A DNA stretch of 64,000 nucleotides from NCBI RefSeq assembly GCF_021917145.1, contig NC_061067.1, positions 4,669,389 through 4,733,388 of the forward strand. The letters are read 5' to 3'. The DNA is from Hypomesus transpacificus (Eukaryota; Chordata; Actinopteri; Osmeriformes; Osmeridae). The position numbers and the translations under genes are program-made. Numbering within the stretch: position 1 is the stretch's first letter; each line of letters begins with the position of its first letter. Of this stretch, positions 54,901 to 64,000 are shown one piece after another. The notes below the pieces were generated by a model. It worked only from the letters and a program-made list of their open reading frames with translations, was not told the origin of the DNA and ran no database searches.

Positions 54901-57824
54901 GAGAGGAGAGGGTGGAGAGGAGAGGGTGGAGAGGAGAGGAGAGGAAGAGAGGAGAGGAGAAGGGAGAGGAAGAGAGGAGAGAGTGGAGAAGGGAGAGGAA
55001 GAGAGGAGAGGAGAGAGTGGAGAGGAGAGGAGAGGGTGGAGAGGAGAGGAGAGGAGAGGAGAAGGGAGAGGAAGAGAGGAGAGAGTGGAGAAGGGGGAGG
55101 AAGAGAGGAGAGGAGAGAGTGGAGAGGAGAGGAGAGAGTGGAGAAGGGAGAGGAAGAGAGGAGAGGAGAGAGTGGAGAAGGGAGAGGAGAGGAGAGGAGA
55201 GAGAGGAGAAGGGAGAGGAAGAGATGAAAGGAGAGAGTGGAGAAGGGAGAGGAAGAGAGGAGAGGAGAGAGTGGAGAAGGGAGAGGAAGAGAGGAAAGGA
55301 GAGGTGAAAAGAAAAGTGGAGAAGAGGATTCAAGTTTAGTTTTCACAGTCGCTTTGACAAACTGTGTTGCGTGGGAGAGCACAAAATGCACAGTATGGTT
55401 TTGCATCATGGGAAAGTGAACACATGTGTGCATCCATCTCCACTAATAGAAAGCTGAGTGCATACAGTATGACCTTCGCTGTAGCACACATTACACAACC
55501 TCACAGTACATACTGGGGCTTGGAAAGTTACACTCATAACAGGAAGAAGGTACATTATGGTTGACTTCCCACCACTGGCCTGCTACATTGAACTTTGTTC
55601 AGGTCTGCAACCTATGACTTTGTTCAGGTCTGCAAACGATCTGATTGAGTTTAATTTACTTTTCTCTGCATGGTCGCACTTCTGTGGTTTGATGAAGCAG
55701 ATGGCCTGCTCAAAAAATGCAAATCAAGCCCACCCCCACACTCAAGGAAGATACAAGCTAACAGTGAATGAAAGTATTTGGAATAGTTTTTGGATCCCAG
55801 GTCAGATGCACATTTAGCTCTAACAAACATGGTTTGTTTGAACAATAGACAAAATGCATTGAAATAGTCTCTTTTATAGTAACCTGTTTTCTAATTACCG
55901 TGTAGGTCATAGTTAAAGACTTGGTGTTATAATAACACCTAAAATTCTTATCAACTAAATATTGTCTCAAATATGTCATCGTATCAAGTGCCCCCTGCTG
56001 GACACACAAATCAATGTCAACCATGGAACTGGAGAACTATAAATGATGTGTTGAATTATAAAACACGACAGTATCTATTTCCATATACATTATTGTTTAC
56101 TGATATTTAACACTTAATTCACAAGACAAGTAACGCAGATGAAGTGTGTGGGATGAGCTGTACCTTGAGTTTGTAGTAGGCGTCAGCTTCCTGTCTGTGT
56201 TGTCTCACACAGTCCTCATGCTCCATCCTCATCTTGTTGAGGGCGGCCGCCACGTCAAAGGACTTGCCCGTGTCCACCTGGATCATGGAGACTGACGTGT
56301 CCGTGGACGAGGTTCCCAGCTTGGACTGCAGGCTGAACAACTCCTGACCAGAGAACCAGAAATGTCCCGTTCTGCCTTGTTTTCACGTGGTTACTGAGGT
56401 GTTGTGTGTGGGGGGTCGTGGGGGGTGTTGTGAGGTGGTGAGTTGTTTGCTGTTGAGGGTTTCGGGGGTGGAGGGCTTCTGTTGTGTTTCGTTCTTGGAG
56501 TGTTTCACGTTTTTGTTTGGTTTTTGGTGTTGTGGTGTGTTGTGTTGGGTGGGGTTGTGTTCTGTGTAAGCTATAGCCACAATGGTATTACCTCATCCTG
56601 ATTCTTGGTGACAAAGTCCAGATCTTCCTTCAAGCTGGAGTGTGTGGCATGCAGTTCAACACTTACGTCGGAGGCCATATCAATGTCCTAGAAGCAGAAA
56701 CATTTTCAACAATTACATGTGCAACTACACCTACAATAAGCACTGACTGTTGATCAGTCACTATTCATGTTACACAATTAATACACACACATTAAACGTT
56801 GCGTACCCTTTTCATTGCTGCAATATCTGCTTCAAGCTGAAACCTCACACCCTGCTCAAAATCATATCTGCAAGACAAGAAAACAGAAGCCAAAATATAT
56901 GATTTATATTTCACAGAAATGCAGAAAAATATGCACAGTAAATCCACAGTAGCTCTATTTCTAAGAAACTTCCAATATCAAATATATATATTTGATGTAA
57001 GAAAGGATATAGTCCTTTAAGTCTCAGTTACATTTGGTATATTAGCTGTTCTCTCTCAGAGTAAGGTATGTATTTTCATGATGTGTCCCTTACTTGGCCT
57101 TCAGTTCGTGGGCCGTTCCCCGGATGCCGTCCAGTACTACCTCCAGCCTGATGGTGTCCAAGGACAGGCTCTCCAGCTTCCCCCTGTACTCCACCAGCTG
57201 GCTCTCGTACCCCGCCGTGGTGACCGCCCCGGAGCCCTCATGTGCCACGTCCGCCCCGCCGGTGAGCTGGGCCAGCTGGGCCTCTAGAGCGGCGTTCTCC
57301 TGATGGAGCTGCCTCACCTTGGTGATGTAGCCCGCAAAGCGCTCGTTGAGGCCAGAGAGCGTGTGTTTCTCCGCGGCGCGGGTGAGGAGCGGGGCCAAGG
57401 CCAGCCCACCAGCCTGGGCGGAGCTAACCGCAAGCAGGGAAGCCCCTGCACTCATCCCCCCGGCGGCCATGGTACGGCCCATGGAAAAAGCAGGGCTGGC
57501 CATCATTGCACCGCCACCTCCTCCACCTCCACCCAGCCCAAAGCCTCCTCCACCACCCCCTAGACCCAGACCTCCACCCAGTCCCAGCCCATAGGCTCCT
57601 CCACCACCCCCTAGACCCATACCTCCACCCAGTCCCAGCCCATAGCCTCCTCCTCCACCACCCCCTAGACCCATACCTCCACCTAGCCCCATCCCCATGC
57701 CTAAGCCAGCCCCAGAACGGAGAGCGAGGGCCATTCCTCCAGCACCACCACCAGCCCCACCAAGGCTGGAGAAGCCCAAACCACCAGACCCGGACAGCCT
57801 GGAGGATGACAGAGAGAGAGACAT
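51937..57824 (-). CDS. Type II/III-like intermediate-filament (keratin-like) protein with glycine-rich head
   Basis: Nine coding exons join in frame to 519 residues: 57094-57824, 56807-56867, 56592-56687, 56164-56343, 54441-54566, 53681-53901, 53159-53205, 52483-52527, 51937-51989. The head (1-153) is SLSLSSSRLSG followed by Gly/Leu/Met repeats (GLGLGGGMGLGGGGG). The rod begins near LNERFAGYITKVRQLHQENAALEAQL (about 159-184, split here: LNERFAGYITKV, then RQLHQENAAL) and ends with ALDAEISTYRTLMDGGD (about 455-472). The tail is Ser-rich and acidic. Exon lengths of 61, 96, 126 and 221 bp are the diagnostic rod pattern of type II and III filament genes. The lack of an intron inside coil 1 is type III-like. 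It assembles cytoplasmic 10-nm filaments. The glycine-rich head and rod sequence suggest a fish thread-keratin-like subunit (thread biopolymer filament type), but I cannot fix the orthologue. Confidence 0.85.
51990..52180 (-). repeat. Purine-rich tract upstream of the last filament exon
   Basis: An irregular GA/GAAA-rich stretch on plus, CT-rich in the sense strand. It ends in the CCCTCTCTCTCCAG acceptor of the final exon (51989). Confidence 0.75.
54568..55310 (-). repeat. Polypurine GGAGA-type repeat in filament-gene intron 4
   Basis: About 740 bp of GAGAG/GAGGA units organised as higher-order repeats of about 75-80 bp (GTGGAGAAGGGAGAGGAAGA recurs). The sense strand is almost pure C/T and runs straight into the CCTCCCCAG acceptor of exon 5 (54566). 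Open frames of up to 359 codons on both strands are repeat artefacts. Confidence 0.95.
56395..56567 (-). other. AC-only-like low-complexity segment in filament-gene intron 3
   Basis: The plus strand is almost free of A and poor in C for about 170 bp (GT and G/T-rich words such as GTTGTGTGTGG, GGTTTCGGGGGTGG). On the sense strand it is A/C-rich. It begins about 50 bp upstream of exon 4. No repeat unit is visible. Confidence 0.6.
57510..57730 (-). repeat. Coding minisatellite in the filament head
   Basis: Units of about 45-57 bp (on plus CCTAGACCCATACCTCCACC followed by CAGTCCCAGCCCATA) encode the GLGLGGGMGLGGGGG repeats. All length differences keep the reading frame. Confidence 0.85.
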
Positions 57825-57887
57825 GATAGCTGGAGCAGGCAGTGATGCGCGTCAGGAAGCTCGTGGGGTGTGGATGAACACAGAAGG

Positions 57888-57897
57888 TTTATATAAA
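57888..57897 (-). promoter_or_regulatory. TATA box of the filament gene
   Basis: TTTATATAAA lies 64 bp upstream of the ATG (57822-57824), placing the start of transcription near 57.86 kb. The 5' UTR would be unspliced and about 35-40 bp. Confidence 0.7.
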
Positions 57898-58559
57898 GGG
57901 CTCAGGAGAATGACACGCCCAACCACACCTAGCCTAGATGGAGATCCCAAGGCACATCCAACCAATCAGAAAATCACAGAAATCTATAAATATGTCACAT
58001 AAGCAGTAGTCACCTTGAGGCTATACTGTAGCTTAGGATTGTTCCTATAGTTCCTTCAATCTCATACCTCTGCAGTGTGGAACACCGTGTCCACATGAAC
58101 TGTGATGATGGGAGGGAGGCCCTGCCTGGTCTTGAAAGCCTCTGGGGGAGGTTCCTCTGCCTGCTGCCCTGTGCTGAGGAGGCATGGGCAGACCTGTCTG
58201 CTCTGAGCAGGTGCTGCTAAAGCACACCCTGAACACACTGTCTCTGTGCAGCTGGAGGACACCTTAGACACTTGGATTTGATGTTCTGGTGAAGGATGCG
58301 TGGAGGATTCCTCAACTGTAAAATAATATCTATTCTTCATAATTGTATGGATTATGTGGAAGACTCCATACTAAATCCATACTAAATGTATGGATTATTT
58401 AATCCCATGGAGGAGTAATAGTAGAACTACTTGTAGTAGTCCCTTTATCTCAAATCACTGTTCACTATGAATGGTATTGTTTTAGATTAGTACTGTTTGG
58501 CTGCAAAGGAATCACATAAGGCAAAGCTTATCAAAGCAAATATAAATGAAGCCATCCTC

Positions 58560-59582
58560 GTTTTTGGCAACCGTTTTTTTTAATTTAGTTCCCACTTTGC
58601 ACAATACTCACATATGCATGTCTAACAGAACAATAGATGCATAATACTCTACAAGAGCATTACATCAGAGGCAGAGTTATATAGCTTCTCATTCACTTTC
58701 ATTACTGTCAGCATTTAAGAAAAAATACACAGTTTGGTGTTCCCATAAAAATACTCTCTACTCACACAGCATACACGTCATAAGCAGTAACAGAAGATAT
58801 AAACGGTAAGAAATTAAAGCACGTGTCATAAATTACATTATGTGACTGCACCACATTTCCCACAACGTTCCTCCAAGGTATCAAGGAAAGGTCTCAAAGA
58901 AAACTAACTCGCTAGCGTAACTGAAATGTAAAGTACCTTGGTCCATTAGGCTATTCCCTACCTCTATCACAAAAGCTTTTGTAGGGTTTGTCATTCTGAA
59001 TAAAGCAGTTGTTGTCAGACTGGTGAACATAACAGACACACTTGTGCAGAAAGAAGACTTGAAAGAAGGTTTATGTGACTATGTGGTGCCATAGAACTAT
59101 GTATCAGTTTGATGAGAGAGAGAGAGGTTTGACTGCAGGGCTCAAGGTATCCAGCATCTTGACTCAACACCAAAATCATGAGAAGGCCAACTTTGACAGG
59201 GGGCGTGACAGTACTTGCTTAGGACGCTAGCTGACTAAGAAACTGATTGAAACCTACACAAGCTACAACTGCGACTTTACAGGAGGGCACACCATGGTAG
59301 TAGCTCTATCAGAAACTTCCAGAAACTAGAAAACATCTGCTGGGCCCATGGTCTCCATCCACCAAATGCCACAACCATACTCACATTCCTCTAATTAAGT
59401 CAAATGACTAAAAAAGTTGTTAGAGAAGCTGGATGATAAAATTCTGGGGGGAAAGCGTCTCTCTTTCTACATATGCAGCCATAAGATAAATGATTGGTCC
59501 GATCTCTCCTCCACACTCTCTTCTGATAGGTCCATTTGTCCTCCTGATCTTCTGGGTCATGTTCATCTGTACTGGGTGAGGC
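58560..59582 (-). other. lztfl1: lztfl1 3' UTR (inferred)
   Basis: AT-rich sequence downstream of the lztfl1 stop. An ATTAAA on the minus strand (complement TTTAAT at 58579-58584) followed by an A-run suggests an end near 58.57 kb, about 0.7 kb upstream of the filament-gene promoter. Confidence 0.45.
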
Positions 59583-62027
59583 TTATTCATCTGACTCATA
59601 TCTGAAGTAAACAAAAGTAAAGTAAAAAAAAAAAAAAGAGACAATTGCCATTTATGTGACGGAAGATTTCTACAAAGTGCTTTCTTTCAGAGAGCAGAGT
59701 GTGTGTGTGGAAGCGTGGAGGCTCCCTCACTGACCTCTGCAGTCGTTTCCTGATCTCCTTGATCTGCTCGTTCTTCTTGGTGAGGATTTCCTTCATGTTG
59801 CGGTACGCTGCAGTCTGTTGGAACTTCTTCTCTAGCTCCTGGGCACGGACACACACACACACACAGGGTCAGGGCAGTAGAGGAGGGGATACTGTGACAG
59901 GTAGGACCCACAGTGACAGGTTCAACCCAGCCTGGGTGGACCCAAGCTCCTAGTGAACAGTGCAGTACCTTCTCTGCCAGAGCCAGCTGATCCTGGACCC
60001 TGAGCAGGTCGTGCTTGGCAGAGACCAGGTTCTGCTGCAGGTCCTTCTGGGAGGCGGCGCTGGCGTGGAGGGAGCGCTGGTAGTCCTCCTGCAGCGCCGA
60101 CACCGTGTCCTCCAGGCAGCTGATCTCCTGGGAACGACACGCCAGCTGGGCGAGACAAGCGGGAACAGTCAGTGGTGAAGTTGGGGGTAACACACAACAC
60201 ACACGACACACACTACACACATGCACAAAGACAAATACACACCTACGGAGACATACAATTCCATGCCTGGACGTACTGGCAAACACCATTGTAAGCTTTC
60301 ACGCACAAAATGTCTCTCTAAACACTTCTAAATGTGCACTCACATAGGTCAGATTGATACATACCAGTTCATTTCCATGAGAGCAAATGAAATCAAATAA
60401 CAGTTGACAAGCAAGAAAGAGCCAAATGCAGGAGAATATTTGAAGAAGCGCTAGATAACTTAACTACAAAACAGGATTCCAGCATAGATGTTAACCAAAC
60501 CAAATAACCGAAGGACTATCAAGAAGAGATATGGTATAAGCGCCCCCCCCCCCCCTTCTCTCTAACCCTCTACTCACCCACCCTTTCTACTCAAGTCATA
60601 CTTACATCCTTGTGTCTAATACCAAGATCGACTAGTACCCCATGACTGGAGACCTTGTTTACATCTCTACCTGGGTCGGAGAACACAGGTCCACACATGC
60701 ACGGCAGCAGCTCATGTGGACTTGTCCCTGGTTTACTGGGCGTACAAAAAGTATCTGTATGAGTACTAGGTACTGTCTTAATACTCTACCTGCTGTTCCC
60801 CTTGGATCTTCTGCAGATCTTTCAGAGCTTTCTCAGCCTGGCTCTTCTCATCCATAGCACTCATGGCCTGACAAAACAATGACATTTTCCTTCATTTATC
60901 ATGAAACCACCCAATTCATGTAACAAGGGTAGAACTGTCTGTGGCCTGGCGAGATATGATGTTCCAGACATTTTAGGATGTCGGTGATACCTGAGATTCC
61001 AGCGTCCGGAGTCTGCCTTTCAGCTTTTCGTTCTCCTCCTGCAGTCTGGATATCTCCTGGCCCCCAATCAATTCATAAAGAACAGGTTCAGAAGGATGCT
61101 TTTAATATAACAGCACTAATCCCTGGTAATCCCAGGCTTGAGGATGAGATCCATACCTTGTTCAGGAGCTCCGACACCCCTCCCTCATTTAGGGGTGCTA
61201 GCTTGGGCTTGTTTATCTCCTGGATGACCTAAGATTCAAGTTTCGAGTTTATTTGCCATTTGTAGCAAGTACAGGTACATTGGAATTCTTTAGTCCTGTA
61301 CCTCTTGACGATTCCTAGCGGCCTATTTAAACCTATATTAAATAATCTAAACCTTTGATAAATACTCTTCATCCTAACCTATATGAGTAACTATACTTAC
61401 TATACCAAACCACTGAGAATAACGTAAACTAAAAAGAATTATTCAGGAGAACACAACAACACATTTTTAAAAAGGCAGCTAGATGCCCCAAACTGTTGTG
61501 GTATATGTAGGCCATGCCTTCCAAAAACTAGAACAACAGGACCAGAGGTGACGAAAGGGCACAGTGCGGGACAAGCACCATGTGTGAAAAACAACAGTAC
61601 TTCTTCTGCTGTAGAAAATTTGATTGTTGGCCCTTCTCACAGTGTATATGTCCTTGTGGTTGAGGAGGAGGAGGGGGCCTCAAACACAACCACTTGATGT
61701 TCTACAGAAGGCTGTTGCCTCTGGCTAGGTGTGACATAACAAAACCCCAACTTTCCCCAACACCTCATTCTGACATACTGACACCACCAATTGATTGGTT
61801 TCCATGCTTTGCATCAAAGTTGTTACAATGCATGCATGACTGTTTACTTGACTACTTGGACAAGTTGTGAAAGGGGTCTAAGATATTGTGATACGAACAT
61901 GATTTCACTGAATTGAAATATTCTCCAAAGTGTTTGGATAATATGTCTAATAACTTATAATAGACTCACCTTATTAGTGCTTTTAAAATCTGTCTTCTCA
62001 AACTCAGCCACTTGTTCTAACAGTTCT
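59583..62027 (-). CDS. lztfl1: Leucine zipper transcription factor-like protein 1, C-terminal exons (partial)
   Basis: Seven exons on the minus strand: 61970-62027, 61157-61228, 60991-61056, 60790-60867, 59969-60145, 59735-59838 and 59583-59601. They give about 190 residues against about 299 in the human protein. The 5' exons lie off the right edge. Recognisable segments are ELLEQVAEFEK, INKPKLAPLNEGG, RLQEENEKLK, LVSAKHDLLRVQDQLALAEK, and ELEKKFQQTAAYRNMKEIL with TKKNEQIKEIRKRL. The protein ends RYESDE, matching the YEPED end of human LZTFL1. The whole visible part is coiled coil. LZTFL1 binds the BBSome and restrains its ciliary entry; in human it adjoins CCR9 at 3p21.31, as here. All exons have AG acceptors and GT donors. 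Confidence 0.93.
61230..61330. mobile_element. Dispersed repeat fragment in an lztfl1 intron
   Basis: TTCGAGTTTATTTGCCATTT, then GTAGCAAGTACAGGTACATT and GGAATTCTT, resembles the end of a common teleost non-LTR or SINE-like repeat. The right boundary is unclear. Based on memory of repeat consensus sequences. Confidence 0.4.
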
Positions 62028-62116
62028 CTACAGACAGGAATAGACACAAGAGACACAAGCAAACCACCAACCACAAAAATGTATAAATAAAAGTACACAA
62101 CATACTGCAACCAAGA

Positions 62117-62496
62117 CAGGGATGGAAATTAAATTTTTTGTCCACCGGCCACGGTGGCTAGTGGATTTCAAAATCTACCAGTTTTTACCAGCCACTTTCT
62201 TGTTTTTAACCGACAATGTGTAGCTAACTGCATGTGAAAATGAATACTACAAGATCTACAATATTTAAGCAGTTTATTTAATCTCAAGTCTCAATGGAAC
62301 ACTTTCCTTGACAGCTGTCAGTTGTACGTAGCAACAGTTTGTTATCCGCACATAATTGACCGCAGAACGTTGGGAAGCACCATTCAAGTGAATGGGGCAT
62401 TCTGCAGCATCAATAACAGCAGTGTAATAATTGAATTTACACGCCACGGTGGCCGGTAGCTGAAGCGAGTTAACCTAATGCTAATTTCCATCCCTG
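62117..62496. mobile_element. Short hAT-type MITE in an lztfl1 intron
   Basis: A 380-bp element flanked by a perfect 8-bp target duplication, AACCAAGA (62109-62116 and 62497-62504). Terminal inverted repeats are CAGGGATGGAAATTA at both ends. Further in, CACCGGCCACGGTGGC on the left has its counterpart ACGCCACGGTGGCCGGT on the right. CAGGG ends with 8-bp duplications are typical of hAT elements. It is far too short for a transposase. Confidence 0.92.
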
Positions 62497-62504
62497 AACC
62501 AAGA

Positions 62505-64000
62505 CTATTAATACATTTGAACCACTTCCTCAAAATAATTGAATAAAGTGTATCATGGGAAAGTCAGTGTACGTGACTTTCCCGTGTTGGTCAACATTTA
62601 TGAGGTGTGAATTTTAGCAAGCCGGTGCAAAACATCCAACAACAAAAAACATCCACTCTTTAAACAAAGAAAAATATTGACACCCGTTGTCCTAGAAAAC
62701 AAATGCTTAAAACTCAACACGTGATGTGTTTGAGGTGAACACAACTGTCAGTTTACTTCAATGTGGTTGGAAAAGAGCCATAAATGCACGTAGACCTGTG
62801 GTGAGGGGTGTATCTACGCCTTACTGACAGTCACTGAAGCCCTACGCATCTCACACTCCAACAGGCCTGTTTATCTCACTGCACACAAACATGAAACAAC
62901 ACCATCTACAACACGCCTGGGTTTGCCTGTTTGGTGCTTTGACTTTCCTCAGGGTCACCAGTTCACTAGATTATGTCTTAAAGTGAATGCAACCCCCTCC
63001 ACCACTCCTGTCACACACAGCTGCAAGCAAGAAGTGCCATAACGCAATGTTCACTGGATTTACTGAACTGAACACAATAATTACTGAATTTGACAGGAGG
63101 ATTTACTTTCACAGGATCTTCTTCTAGGAATGGTGATGCAATTTTCCGAGAGAATTGATTTGTCAGTAGGTCGCGCCGTTATATGTGTTGAGCTCTTATC
63201 TCAAACATAACCTCTGGAGCAGGTTAGGTGTGCAGCCTGAGTTACCATGGAGATGCACTGGTACAAAGTGAACCACCATCGTGCTACTGAAAAGCGTTAA
63301 ACTTGAAGTTACCATGTAAACCCCAAATCCTGCTTTGAAATACAGCCCTCTCAACCCTGATGCTTTGGACCCAGTGCCCTGCATGTTTGAGATGTTTCCC
63401 TCTTCCAACACACTTGATTTAAATGATTCACTGTTCTCAGGCTTCCGCAGAGACAATGACCTATTCATTTGAATTAAGTGTGTTCCAAGGAGCAAACCAA
63501 CATCTTAACCAGAGTTGAGAAACACTAGTGTCAGGTTCTTTTAGGCAGCTCTATTCAGACAGAGGCAAATCAAAGGCCTAGTTACAAAGCATCTCTTCCT
63601 GATTTTTCTCCATGTTGTTGTACCCCCTGTAATCACCACGCTGTTCAAAGACTAAAAGCTTTTCAACATCAAAAAAGCTACAACTTTTCACTCTCTACCT
63701 TCCTCCTCCTCAAGAGACACACTCACCCACAGCCAGTGAAATGCTCTCCAGGCTGGTCAGGTTCACTAAATCACACTATAAATCTTCCAGAGTAATGTTC
63801 CTGTGGCTTTGTACCAAGTCGGGATCTGCCCTCAGAGACGGGGGGGGGGGGAGCAGGGCCCATCTGTACCATGAGAACCCTGATAGCCCCTTATATTAGA
63901 CAGTATACTGTAAGTCCTAAAACACAGCAAATACACCCCAAAGTTAAGGATGCAAAGTAACTGCTTATTACCAAGGTTTCACTATTGAATGCCTATTACA
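62505..64000 (-). other. lztfl1 intron up to the window edge
   Basis: Upstream of the exon at 61970-62027 I find no further lztfl1 exon; the 58-bp exon needs two bases from an exon beyond the right edge. The minus frame at 63196-63495 has no domain-like sequence. A G-run lies at 63841-63850. Nothing else is supported. Confidence 0.55.

Noticed and set aside
54354..55433. 359-codon Ser/Leu/Pro frame and matching plus-strand Glu/Arg frames
   Set aside because: Products of the GGAGA-type repeat. The only real coding part is the 126-bp filament exon read in another context.

Overview
The window is vertebrate nuclear DNA, almost certainly from a teleost fish. It has split genes with GT..AG introns, vertebrate gene families, long introns full of CA, CT and GA microsatellites, two copies of a fish-type tRNA-derived SINE, hAT-type DNA transposons with intact 8-bp target duplications, and no bacterial-style operons. 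One 100-base run of N (24383-24482) is an assembly gap. Most long open frames in the region lie in purine or pyrimidine repeats and are not genes.

Layout from left to right. Bases 148-4073 (minus strand) hold the first two coding exons of pxdc1, a PX-domain protein; the rest lies off the left edge. After about 5 kb of intergenic DNA comes prpf4b (9401-17512, plus strand), complete in 15 coding exons. It encodes the PRP4 splicing kinase, with an RS-rich N-terminal half and a CMGC kinase domain, and has a repeat-bearing 3' UTR to about 19.15 kb. From 21.2 to 24.4 kb lies the 3' UTR and last coding exon of an unidentified minus-strand gene. Its Gln/Ser/Pro-rich C-terminus looks like that of a transcription regulator. 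Its remaining exons are in the gap or further right, and a non-coding first exon may lie at 36.27-36.67 kb. The interval 24.5-46.8 kb has no coding sequence that I can defend. It is a mixture of AT-rich, regulatory-looking blocks, microsatellites, a 30-bp minisatellite, a 1143-bp hAT element and a SINE. ccr9, a chemokine receptor, follows on the minus strand (47538-50030 plus a 5' UTR exon and TATA box), then a complete 9-exon intermediate-filament gene with a glycine-rich head (51937-57824, minus), then the 3' part of lztfl1 (59583-62027, minus), which runs off the right edge.

Two human syntenies meet here: PXDC1-PRPF4B (human 6p25.2) and CCR9-LZTFL1 (human 3p21.31), with the unidentified gene between them. 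The genes do not form one pathway. prpf4b acts in pre-mRNA splicing, ccr9 in lymphocyte homing, lztfl1 in BBSome and ciliary traffic, and the filament protein is structural.

The hunt found no novel multi-gene system. The most interesting points are tandem repeats that form the 3' splice-site regions of at least four introns, a duplicated 5' splice site in prpf4b, the unidentified gene with an apparent 1-base frameshift, a glycine-rich filament gene between ccr9 and lztfl1, two hAT insertions with perfect target duplications, and a cluster of a TAGGCTA-like motif.
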